The notes under the pieces: generated by a model
Database searches by the model: none
The model's input: only the letters and a program-made list of their open reading frames with translations
Told to the model about the DNA's origin: nothing
Source: Isoetes taiwanensis
Lineage: Eukaryota; Streptophyta; Lycopodiopsida; Isoetales; Isoetaceae
DNA: 64,000 nt
Reading direction: 5' to 3'
Assembly (NCBI GenBank): GCA_021234155.1
Contig: JAJEKV010000013.1
Span: 9,125,193 to 9,189,192 of the forward strand
Position numbers and translations under genes: made by a program
Part shown: positions 21,142 to 31,846 of the stretch, in pieces
Layout of the letters: each line of letters opens with the position of its first letter
Position numbering within the stretch: position 1 is the first letter of the stretch

Positions 21142-22829
21142 GGCATCAATACGAAAGAAATGGATAAGGACAAAAAAAAAAATAATAATTCAAAAACCAG
21201 GTTATCCACAGCTTCAGAAGATGCATACCTGCACCCGGAGCACGAATTCTAAAGCTACCAGAACATGCAAATTCTGGCTTTCAGGGTTCTTGGGCAAAGT
21301 CGTGGCCTGTTCTTCTGCTTCCGGCAATGGTTAACTTTTTGAAATCTGATCTGCCAGATATGCAATTTGCAATCGTGGAGCAAGGGCGGATGAGACTGCC
21401 CACAAAACCCAAAAGCTCCTTGGAAATAATACCACAAAAACTTTGTCCCGAAAACTTGTCCCGATTGTTGAAAGGACAGAAATATTTTCCGGCCGCCGAA
21501 AACCACAAAATCTTAGGAAATCGGTTAAAAAAAAAATTCCAAAAACATTTTTCATCATACCGGAAAATCCCAAATTAACAAGATTCATAGCTTTGAGGAA
21601 ACTTTTTTTATAGGATTGGCCATCCCTGCATTATATTAAGAGGAACGTCCACCGCCTCTTGATATCAACTCGCTTGAGGAGAAGAGCTGACAGAATTGCG
21701 GTTGCTGTGAAACTACAGGTAGATAAAAGTGTTGTGGCATATATCCTCATAGTTTCCAATAATCTTCATGATTTAAAATCCATTTCTATCAGAATAGAGC
21801 TAAGGCAAACAAGGAAAATATTGCTAAGACAATGCATCAGTTGCATCACATGATACTCTTAAGGATATTTACTGTTCAAGACATTTTTGCATTATTATTT
21901 GTTCTAGAAATAAAAGTGGATTATTCCAAGCAGTGTGTACACATGGTCACATCACAAGAGTTCAAATTAGGCAGAATTTTGAAAATCTCAAGATCGATAC
22001 CACTTAAACATATGAAAGAAGGGCAACCTTATGAAGATACCAATCCACAAAGCATTTCATCAACATGCTTTATCACATACATAACCACATTTATAAATTA
22101 CTTAAACTATATGCATCAACACAAAAGGATTGCTCATCAAGCTCATTAACATCCTAGATCTATGTCCCCAAAAGTAGCGATTGTCTCCTTATCTGGGATT
22201 CTCTGCAATAGAAATTGCAGTTTAATATTGAAACAAAGTACTTCGCTTGAAGCACTAAATCATCATGCATCTAGATTGTGAGAAGTGAATTTAAATTGCT
22301 CAAGATTTATATGTCATTGGAAGTGTTAGAAAAGTTGGTTGAACAAAATGATGACATAGGCATATTCTCAAAATTCTAGCGACAGCTTGAGCCTGGATTA
22401 AATTTCTTAGGCTTCAAACTTACATCAAATTCGACATCCACACCATTATAAATTTGTGTCATGTCAGATTACACTATACGTTAATTATAGTGGGTCCAAC
22501 TTCACAGGTTTGGAACCACCGCGATAAATTTCTTGTTACTAATAACCCAAAAAGTTACATCTGTCTTTGAGATCTTAGGTTGCCACATTGAGTATGAAAC
22601 AGTAAACAAAACTATAACAAATTAAAGAAAGAGATGGTTGTCTATAATGTAGCATAGAAAAATAAATGTTTGTTCCCATAAACTTCAAACCATATCTTCT
22701 TGCAAGATAGAAAAAAAAAAAAAAAGAGCTCACATTGGGAATTTTGAATCTAAAGTGATCTAAATTCTGAAATTTAAAGTCTACTAAAATCTCAAATCTA
22801 AATTCTAAATGCTTACCATTCAACTCTTC
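21142..22829. other. No gene identified
   Basis: Several frames of 60-105 codons exist on both strands but none has recognisable domains. 21.25-21.59 kb, just upstream of the TCP fragment on its strand, is GC-richer and might be the leader or first exon of that former gene. A pentadecamer A run lies near 22710. The rest is AT-rich filler. Confidence 0.3.
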
Positions 22830-23600
22830 AAGTTAGATCTCTAATGCTTCATGTCCTTCTTGGCATTGAATTTGGCGAATCGTTAACATTATCTTCGATT
22901 GGAGATTCATATTCGGGGTCATCATGAACAGAATATTGATCATCATCATGCACCTCTTCCACATATGTATTATATTCTTCGCTATCCTCTCCCTTGGATA
23001 AAGGATCCATTTCCAATCAGGCTGAATTGGCGTTGCACTTTGCAATACATAGTTCACCCTCTCTTCCACAACTAGTAGCCTCTCTTCATTTTTTTCAAGA
23101 TCAATTTTATCATAATTTCCTTCAATCATTTCACCCGCACTCTTCTCCAAGTTCTCAAACAAACGAAGGTTGAGCTCCAATTGTGCTCACATGGGCTGCT
23201 GCTTGTTTCTTGCCCCAAAATTCTCATTGCTAGTGTCCTTAACTCAGGAAGAGAACCTCCAAAACTCTGCTACCATTGCAATGGTATTAGCATTTGTTCT
23301 CTTAGCTTTGATGCAGGCAAGTTATGTAGCCCTCCAAGATTGCTCCATGACTGTCATACCCAAACAAAGAGTTTTGCTCCAAGCTAAGCCCACTCAGAAA
23401 TAATTTGTGCCATATAGCTCCAAGTTTTGTGCATCAGATCTTAGCCCTATTTCAATGTACTCTTATAGGAAGTTTTGTGCTTGCATTAAAGCACATGGTT
23501 CACATGGTGCTCTATAATTTGGCAGTCCAATTCCCACTTACTATTTGGCAGCCAAGTATGCTATGTTGCTTGAACACATCAGAGGATGACTTCCTTTGAC
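22830..23600 (-). pseudogene. hAT transposase relic 2 (C-terminal dimerisation region)
   Basis: The minus strand carries WQSFGGSLPELRTLAMRILG then ETSSSPCEHNWS (about 23260-23165). This is the plant hAT C-terminal dimerisation motif (normally W...G...P.L..LA.RILSQ..SSS.CERNWS). Basic-rich text follows, then an acidic tail (EEYNTYVEEVHDDDQYSVHD, about 22990-22930), as these transposases often end. Stops and frame changes interrupt it. The upstream catalytic part is not recognisable, so only the last third of the gene survives. It is opposite in direction to hAT relic 1 and is a separate insertion. Confidence 0.65.
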
Positions 23601-24400
23601 AGGTTTGCAGGAAAACAGATCAATATGGACGTTGAGTTGCAAACGAATGATCGAGCTCTCCATACTTTTTTTTTTTTATTATCAGGGCCCAGATTGGAGG
23701 GAATGAAAGGAATACAAGCAAACGATTCTCGGATTTCACTTTGAGGTAGATATGCAGGTATTTATCATCATTCTATTATCATTTCAAGCATTATATCTTT
23801 GTAAAGTTTATATTTCTATAAAGACAGGAAACTAAAAACTCCATAGTGTCTTCTCCATTTCGAATTTAATTCCTGAGCATGTCTACATATAAGTATTCTA
23901 GAATGGGGCTCGCATGAAACCAATAAACCGCCCGTAGACTAGGCTTCTCATTCATCTCAGCAGATTTTCTACAATGGTGGATAGTGGGTAGCCGCACACA
24001 TGCGAACTACCTATAAAAAAATAAAGGGAATATCCAATTATATAATTTGGACCCCATAAAATACAATGCTAATAGATGTTTGGAAAGGGCGGGGATTAAA
24101 CAACCCCGCCCTTTCGGGTTTTCGAGAAAAAATTCTAGTGATAAGCCTTCGGCAAGGGGCTTGGACAAACGTAAAGCGTAGAAATCGCCCCAAAACCCAC
24201 GAATGGAGAAGTCGAAACGGATGCCGTTCGCTAACACGCACACACACATCACCAACACAAAAAAACGTGACAAAACAAACCTCCCGGAGTGGAGGGCTGA
24301 TCCGCTGCGTGCCACGCGACAATAAAACAAAAACCTCTTCAAATAGAAGGGCTGGTCACAGCGTGTTAGGCGACAAATACAATAAACAAAAGAAGGGGGG
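23601..24400. other. Non-coding stretch with an 11-bp perfect hairpin
   Basis: No gene is recognised. At 24084-24114 AAAGGGCGGGG and CCCCGCCCTTT pair perfectly around a 9-nt loop. TTCTAGAATGGGGCTCGC (about 23899) recurs near 24600. Frames up to 179 codons on the minus strand here look like chance frames in biased sequence. Confidence 0.4.
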
Positions 24401-24409
24401 AGGGTGGGT

Positions 24410-24978
24410 TCAAAGAAAAGAGAATAAAAGCTGGCGAGAGAAGAAGAGGAAGCGCCGGAGACGTCGATGCGAACCGCGCCTAAAATAGCGAACTCCCAAC
24501 GAGAAAAGGGCATCGCCCCATGCATGCATGCATGCATGCAAGACATGCATGCTTTCGCCCATTCTAGAATGGCGATCCGATATCTCGGATCGATGGGATT
24601 CTAGAATGGGGCTCGCTATGAAACCAACAAACCGCCCGAATACCAAAGGACTTCCTTAACAAAATTGGGATCGAGGACAAAGTTCACAGGATGAAGGCTA
24701 AAGAAGAGCCAAGGCCGAGACAGGACATGCCAGAGCATGAAAGAAATGCCAAATTGGCCAAACCAAGCAGGGAGAAGCCCCTCCCCTGCCTGGAATCAAA
24801 GAAAAGAGAATAGGGAACTGCTGAGAGAGAAGAGGAAGTGCCGATGAGACGTCGATGCAGAACTGCGCCTAAAATAGCGAACTCCCAACCAGAAAGGGCA
24901 TGCGCCGCATGCATGCATGCAAGACATGCATGCTCGCCCCATTCTAGAATGGCGATCCGATGTCTCGGATCGATGGGA
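24410..24978. repeat. Direct repeat of about 185 bp, palindrome-rich, with RY motifs
   Basis: A block starting CAAAGAAAAGAGAATA and ending GATCGGATCGATGGGA-like sequence occurs at about 24410-24598 and again at about 24797-24978. Both copies contain GCGCCTAAAATAGCGAACTC, a run of GCATGCATGCATGC (RY/CATGCATG motifs), the palindrome ATTCTAGAAT and CCGATATCTCGG-type palindromes. The copies are diverged, with gaps. A third partial piece lies at about 23899. This may be the ends of a decayed transposon or of a duplicated promoter. Confidence 0.6.
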
Positions 24979-25559
24979 GTGTGCACTTCGAGGCAGATGT
25001 GCAGTATAGATGAAAGTCCTCTTCAATAAAGTTGTATCACTCTTTGTTTCCATTTGTAATTGCAACAAATTTGCCAGCATCTTATGCATCACATAGGGAG
25101 CATATTTTTGTTCCATTATCCTTATAAGGGCTGACAAATCCACGTTCAGCCTTTTCTGCCTCACTGTTCAGGTTTAGCAAATCTTGATTCTTGAACTATC
25201 TGGAGATGCCACTTCATCACGCAGACATGGGAAAAACTTCGGCCAGTCTACGGTATGTGTCGTTGTTTGTCATAATCCTATCACTACCCATTGTTGAATA
25301 TAATAATATTGTAGGTTCTTACATAACAACTATTGTAGCTCTTACCCATCTTTGTATCCCTTTTGGTAAAGTCACACTCAAACCTGTTCTTCCATGGAGT
25401 TTATTTTATGAGTTGCGGCCTTATCATAATGCTTCTCCATTCTTAAAGGGATTGTTAGATTCACGGCACACTGATCAAAACTTTATTTCACATCGGTCCA
25501 AGCGCTTGTGCAGTTGATTTGCACCTTGTTGGTGGATCCCTCTGGTAGACAATCAACCA

Positions 25560-26518
25560 CTTTGCTTTACAATGCACCCATTGACTCAAAGACGTTGGAA
25601 AAGTGCTGGAATCTTAACTATTGCAGCATGGTATGACTCGAGCCGATTCTTGACATGGGAGGCTTTTCATTAAAGTTTCTATTGGGGCGATGGGATAGAG
25701 TTCTTTGGCAAAAAGTTGCTGATTTTCTACAGACTATTCTCGCCACACCAAGAAGATATTTTGGTATGGGTTTGTCATGAAGAAATTAAGGAGTGCAAAC
25801 TTGTGAACTCTATGTATCGATTGTTGCTTGATCTTGATATTCTTCCTCCGTCTAATAAGTGGTCTCTTCAACTTCCTCCTCTTCAATGGCAGAAGGTGTG
25901 GTCTTGGGCATGGGACAAGCTACTTCATCCTAAAGTGGCAGTTCTTTGGTGGCAGATTCTTCATAGGTGTCTGCGGGTTAATGTGCTTGTCCATAAGTTT
26001 AACCCTAGAATATCAAATCGATTATCCAAAGATGCAAGCGTGGATCCGAGACCATTGAGCATTGCTTTTTCATGTGTGAACACCTTAGACGGTATGGGGT
26101 TGGTTGTTTTCCCTTTTCGTGGTTTCACTAACAAGTCAACAAGCTGCTTTTGGCAATTTACCCAAGTACAGACGAGTTACAAGGCCAGGCTTTTCATCTA
26201 GCGGCCGGATGGTTGCTTTGGACTATCTGGAAAAGACGAAGATTGGTAATCTTCAAAGGTCTGGATGTGGCAGATAATCGTGTTCTCCAAGAAGCTCAAG
26301 GTTACATTGTAAAGTCGTATCATTGTTCTTCACTTGCCCCTCGCAAGAGGCGATTGATTTTTGAGGAGTATTTGGATGTGCACTCTTATGCTTAGGCAGG
26401 TTGCTTCACTCGGTGGGTCTCAAAAATTATCCGGCGAGATTTTATTCTGTCTCTGCATTTATACTTGTATTTGTCTCCTTGATTGAATAAAGTCGGCGTC
26501 CTTCAACAAAAAAAAAAA
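25560..26518 (+). mobile_element. LINE (non-LTR retrotransposon) 3' end relic with poly(A)
   Basis: The plus strand shows the end of a plant L1-type second ORF. QRRWKSAGILTIA lies near 25583. The region after the reverse transcriptase reads DILVWVCHEEIKECKLVNSM near 25753. The zf-RVT block WSWAWDKLLHPKVAVLWWQ is near 25900-25960, then LHRCLRVNVLVHKF. A C-terminal tail FHLAAGWLLWTIWKRRRLVI lies near 26190, ending at a stop near 26395. A short 3' UTR with an AATAAA signal (about 26487) leads into a poly(A) run at about 26508-26518. The reverse transcriptase and endonuclease are missing (5' truncation) and the remaining frame is broken in several places. Dead copy. Confidence 0.75.
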
Positions 26519-28780
26519 CTATGGAGCCAGGTTTTGAATTGTAACATCACTATCAGGTGGTGGTTGAATCAAACCTTTTGCTTTTGTGAGAATACAAATT
26601 ATTTGCCCTTAAGAAGTGGACCTCAAATGCTGCCATCTATTGTTTTTGCACTATCATAATGACAAATTCTTTGCCCCTGTGAAGTGGACCTCGCATGCTA
26701 TTAGGTGAGCTACTTATCTACTTAGCACCACCTTATCTTAATAGGCATATCTAATTTGTAGTGTTTGACATTGTTACAAGGTCAAGAATACTTGACACTG
26801 GGATGTGATACATTAGCAGGATTGATTCGTCAAACCTTTATTTAAGGTAGCCATTAGGATACGATCTTTCATGATGTTTTATATTCTTGGTCTAGGCTTT
26901 GTTTCTGTAAATTTGCATCGCAGGGGCAAAAGCTTGGTTTGTACACAATCTATTGTTTTATCAAGCTATCATGCTTTTAGCATATTATATCTGCATTGCT
27001 AAATGAACATTATCTTGTTTACTCTTTATTGAAATGTGCATTTGCATCTCATCTTAATTGTTCTGTGGAATCCTATACATAATGAATATTTGTTCTACTG
27101 GGATGTTATAATTTCAGCAACTACAAAGGTAACAACTATACTTGCAGTTCTACATCTGAGTGGCGGACACATGGTGCCTCTTTCAACCCTCCTTAGTACA
27201 CTATTTGAATGGCGATCACGGGGTGGTGAGATTCCAAGGTACTTTGAATTCTAACATTTTTGTCACACCGAAGGGGGCTTGACGTCCTAAGGCAATCAAG
27301 GGGCCAAAATTTTTTTTTTTTGCAACACAAACCATTAACATCCAACATATAAAAATTAAATCCCCAACACATAACAACCAACACATAATAACCATTGACA
27401 TTAACAACCAACACATAACTACCATTGACATTAATTAACACAACCATTGGGTCCAACATATTTAAATTAAAATCCCCCTTAAACCCCCTTTGGTTTGGGT
27501 GCATATTCACACGGGGGGTGACTTCGGGCAGCGAGAGCCCTCATAATTGTATTTTGCACGTACGAAATCAACACCATATAGTATTCCGCTTGAAATCTTA
27601 TAGTATTTTGTGAATCTTGTTATACAGTATAGCAAATTTTGTACTTGCATACCCCACAAACGACAAACTTTACGTACGGTGTAGATTAAGGAATAAGGGG
27701 TGAATATGCCTATCCAACAGCTCTCATGCACCAACGTTCCCATAGTATTTTGTTCACTCATTATGCAGAAAACACAGACTGTATTGTATTCATATTTTGC
27801 CTAGCTAAGCATGTCCTTGACAGAGCTGGCCCTGAGATTCTAAGGTGCCTACTTTTTGCCCAACAAATATTTTATTTTATAACCTTTTATTTGTCTATGC
27901 ATTTCTTTCTCTAAGAAATATTTAAAGTCTATTAAACTGATTATAAATAATATAACCTAGCTTTGCCCATGTTGCAATGACTTGAGATAATGCCCAATGT
28001 GCATAATAAAGGTTAATTATTTGCCAAAATCTATTTATTATGTCAAGTTGATTTCGGGTAGATATGAAGTGTTGATGATTATAGTCCTCCTTGGTGGAGT
28101 TGAAAGGTGGTAGCTGATTCTTGGGTATAGAAGAAAGTTAGTCTATGTTATGAATAAAACTATAGTAAATATTGAGTTAGATTCTGTTCAGCCTTAATTT
28201 AGCCATTGAAGCTCATTCTAAATGATGTCAGGCTGAACATAAGTATTGGCAGTGCTAATTTTTAATTTACTGAATTTAATCAGTTTCCATGTTTTTATGG
28301 TGAGAACAAATGTTCTTCTTTTCTAGCATTCAGCCATTGCAATCAATCATGCAATTTGGAAGCGTTAGGTGTCCTAAAGGAAATGTTGACTCATTATTCA
28401 AAATAACTTTTCATTCCTCTTGTTATGCAATCTAGAAGAGGCAAATGCTGTGAAGAAAATATTGTACTTTTCATTCATAAACAATCTTGATGCCTAAATA
28501 ATAAACAGCACAAACATTTCATAGAGTCATCAATGTCAAATGTAGTTATAATTTTGAAATGTGTGATCTCAGGTAATATTCATTTGATAATCATTAAATA
28601 AAGAATGTCTTATGAATGGTTCTTCACGGTTTTTGCTCCTTCCCTCAAGCAGTATTTATTTGGATTTCTTTGATTCATTTTTCTTTTTGAGGGTCTTTGA
28701 AAAGGAAAACATGGTTAATGGTTAATGACCCTAACAAATGTGTGGAGCATTAACCATGCTTGGGCACACCACTATTGATT
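26519..28780. other. Non-coding stretch with a short tandem repeat
   Basis: No gene is recognised. At 27330-27465 a motif of about 20-30 bp (CCAACACATAA...CCATTGACATTAA) recurs four or five times imperfectly. Near 26590-26700 a phrase TTGCCC...GAAGTGGACCTC occurs twice. The remainder is AT-rich. Confidence 0.4.
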
Positions 28781-28783
28781 TAG

Positions 28784-29208
28784 ATGCCTCTCAAATCATA
28801 TAATGCAATTCTTATTTGCCATGTATTGGCAAAACATGAGCATATTAGGCAATGCCTAGATGTCATGGGCCAATATTGTAATTATAAAGATTGTCTTTCT
28901 CGCGTTTTAGCTCTTCTGGCAAGTACTATTACATTTAGAATTTCCAAGTTTGAAGCTAGATCAAAGTAGATTCTTTGAAATATTCTTTATTTTACATGCC
29001 ACATAATAATAACCTACGTAAGAACTACTTTACATGCCAAACAGGTCGCAATGGGTTCACTACAACTACTGTAAAAAATATATATGCAACTTTTATAATA
29101 TGTTGTAGATGCAATTCTCATTTCACAATTACGGAAACTCTTCGATCTTTAACTACATTGAATGGATCCAAATGCGATGAACAAAATAGAGTGGTTGAAT
29201 ATCAATAG
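28784..29208 (+). other. Two short unidentified frames before the Helitron end
   Basis: Frames of 61 and 77 codons (starting MPLKSYNAILICHVLAKH and MKYSLFYMPHNNNLRK) lie one after the other, about 140 bp before the Helitron-type terminus. Codon text is not convincing and no domain is recognised. They could be fragments of a captured gene carried in a non-autonomous Helitron, or chance. Confidence 0.15.
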
Positions 29209-29349
29209 TTGCAATTGTTTGACCTTTTGATAGTTGTAAATGTGACATCCAATTTGGACAATAACTTAAAAGGACATGATTGACAATCCTACATATGTTC
29301 CTAAACCCTACATCTTATTCATATAATTCTACAATAAAATTGTAGTTAC

Positions 29350-29377
29350 GCCCGGCAACGCCGGGCACCATAACTAG
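29350..29377 (+). mobile_element. Probable Helitron 3' terminus (plus strand)
   Basis: Hairpin GCCCGGC-AAC-GCCGGGC (29350-29366), seven bases, then CTAG (29374-29377) followed by T. The design is the same as the minus-strand terminus at 5450-5478, and both have a TTGTAGTT-like run upstream. The body would extend to the left. The 5' TC end was not located. Confidence 0.6.
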
Positions 29378-31500
29378 TGTTAAATAAATTCATTAAACTG
29401 GTAACGTGGCACAAAAACAATTGCTTGTGTCAATTTACACTGCACAAATCCAGGAGGTTTGTAATAGAGTCCAGGGCCTGTTAAGACCCAAGGAGGGCCA
29501 ATTTGACCATGTTGGCCATCTGGCTTCCTCTAGAGTCCATCAAATCAACATTTTGCATTTGAGGCAGCAGCCATGCCAAGTTCCCTTATGCCTAACATGC
29601 AATGCTCTTTTTTTTTTTCTTTTCCTTATTGAACAGGAGGCAGGAGCTATGGCAGGATGCAGTAATCTATTACAACTTACACACAAATGTAGATTTAGTA
29701 GTACAGATCTGTTCTCCTGAAAAGCGATGAACGAACTCGGGATTTCCATCACTATTTATGAGGAGACTCTTGCTTGCACATAAAAGAAATCCAAAGGGCA
29801 TGGAAGTGTATTATTTAATCTAAGTGAGTTATTTAATAGTTCAAGATATTAAAAAAGGGGTAATGGCCTTATTAGATGGAGGAAACCATGGGGGAGGGTT
29901 TCTGAAATAAACCCCCGGCGCCTTGAAGCGGCAGCGGCGACCTTGCGCCCGCCGAGGGATTTATTTCGGGAAAGCCCCGAGCGATCTTGTTCCTGCAATA
30001 AATGTCCACAACGTGGAATTTTTTGCTAAAAAAAAAAAAAATATTTGGTCTACGATTTTCTCTCCTTTCTTCTTCTTTTCTTCTCTTCCGACAAGCGATG
30101 GAGACGGTGCGGTGAGCTTTTTGCTTGCAGCTGCACCAAATGATGTTTCTTTTGTCCATTTTGTGACGGATTTGGTGGCGCCAGAGCATAACCTGTTTTT
30201 TCATCCATTTTTGGTGCAAGATTAAATCTGGCGAGTGGCTATGGCGAAGTTTTCTTCTTCTATTGACGACGAGGTCTTGCATTATGCTTTTAGGTTATAA
30301 TTTTGTGCATTTAGTAGTCCGGCAGTGCTTTGGTTCGAGTTTACAGATGGCTGATGCAAATGTTCCTTGATCCATTCAAGATCTTTTGTTATCTTAGAAG
30401 AAGAGGAGTTCTTAGGCAGAACTTGTAGCGATTTGAAGGTTGTAGGTCTTTTTTCTGGTTCCATTCACTATTCTTGCAAGCTATGGACAGTTCTTTTCAT
30501 GCATCGGTATATGCCCGGAATTATCGTGGGCGGAGCTATGGCATAGGAAGCTCTGTTTGCCGTGGAACAAACTAGTATGGCGAGGCATGGCATCCGAAAA
30601 CACAATAAACCGAGGTTTAAACACGGTCCGACCTCTATAGCGAGCTTTGCAAGGCGTAACCTTCTGAAATCGGAAAATCTTACGGAAAGCCAAAGTGATC
30701 CAAATAAAAAAAAAAAAACTTCTGGAGGTTTCTTGGCGGAGCTCTGGCGGCGCCGCCTGAGCTCCCGAGCAGGTTGTTTACTGTTTTAAACAAAAGCCTA
30801 AAAAACAAGAAAATTCCATGTTGTGGACGTTTACGAATATTAAGAGGGCACATGAAATTAAAAAGGCAAGATCTTTTAGCAGGGAAGGAGGCATCGGATC
30901 TTTAGGGGACAACAACAGCGATCAAGGGAGGCAACAACAGAAGCGTACTTTGGGGAACAGATGGAGGACATCTGGAAACAATCCGAGCAATAATATCATG
31001 TGGATGACAGATGCGACTAGGTTTTTGGACGAAGGTGAACGTTTGTAGCAGAATCGAAGAAGAGTCTTAGATTCTTCTGCACCCATTCATTGATGAATTC
31101 TACAACCTTCAATCCTGATAACGGCCTCATGCACTTAATTCGCCCCTGCTGGTTGCGCTCTGTTGGCACCGACATGCAATTGGCTTTTTATCTCTGTTTT
31201 CAGGGTTCGAAATTTGGGATTTGAAGCTGGAAGCTTTGTTTTTATTCGAAAGGTCTTGTTGCCTCGGAAGCTCTTGTATGTTGCTGCTATAGCCACTGCC
31301 CTCATTGTCGAATCTAGCATTGGCAATATCCCTGCAAATCCATACCGCTTTAGTTAGAACCCAAAGATCTTTTAGAGAAGATCGGCCATGCAAATAGTTT
31401 TTTGGGGGCTTGCTTTAAGCTATTAGTCTATTCTTACAGGGATGGACCCTTTCCTCCTTAGTTCCTGATGCCATTCAACAAATCCCCTGCATTTTAAATA
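29378..31500. other. GC-richer region with unrecognised frames
   Basis: 29.88-30.0 kb is CpG-rich, and a pyrimidine-rich leader-like tract (30050-30090) precedes a short ATG frame. Near 30240 a plus-strand start reads MAKFSSSIDDEVLHYAFR. Frames at 30562-30789 and 30818-31048 (plus) and 31127-31393 (minus) lack known domains. A 12-nt A run lies at 30707. This may hold exons of an unidentified gene or an old transposon, and I cannot support a product. Confidence 0.25.
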
Positions 31501-31556
31501 GATCAGTGTAGAGATGAAAGAAAAAAAAGAAAGAAAAAGCAAGAGCCATACCTTGG

Positions 31557-31640
31557 TATGCCAGAAAAAAATGCAACAAATGGTAATATGCCAGAAGAAA
31601 AGGCAACGGGTGGTAACATGCCAGAAGAAAAGCCATCCCA
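31557..31640. repeat. 30-bp minisatellite, about 2.8 copies
   Basis: The unit TATGCCAGAAGAAAAGGCAA (30 bp in full) is repeated at 31557, 31587 and 31617 with a few substitutions. Confidence 0.75.
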
Positions 31641-31846
31641 GGACTATGGAGCTGCAAATCCGGCAAAGGTGTTAAAAAAACTAAACCCATCTTCCTATCT
31701 ACCTGATTGAAGCAGTCGAAAAGCTCTTAGGCATGTGGTACCAGGAATATGGAGCTGCAAATCCGGCAAAGGTGTTAAAAAAAACTAAACCCATCTTCTT
31801 ATCTACCTGATTGAAGGAGTCGAAAAGCTCTTAGGCATGTGGTACC
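31638..31846. repeat. Tandem duplication, about 104 bp x 2
   Basis: The segment CCAGGACTATGGAGCTGCAA through GGCATGTGGTA is repeated head to tail (31638 and 31741 starts) with very few differences, so it is recent. It directly follows the 30-bp minisatellite. Confidence 0.85.

Noticed and set aside
24007-24546. Minus-strand frame of 179 codons (and an overlapping plus-strand frame of 140 codons)
   Set aside because: No domain, biased composition (Cys/Phe-rich against Arg/Lys-rich on the other strand), and it overlaps the RY-repeat block. Treated as chance.
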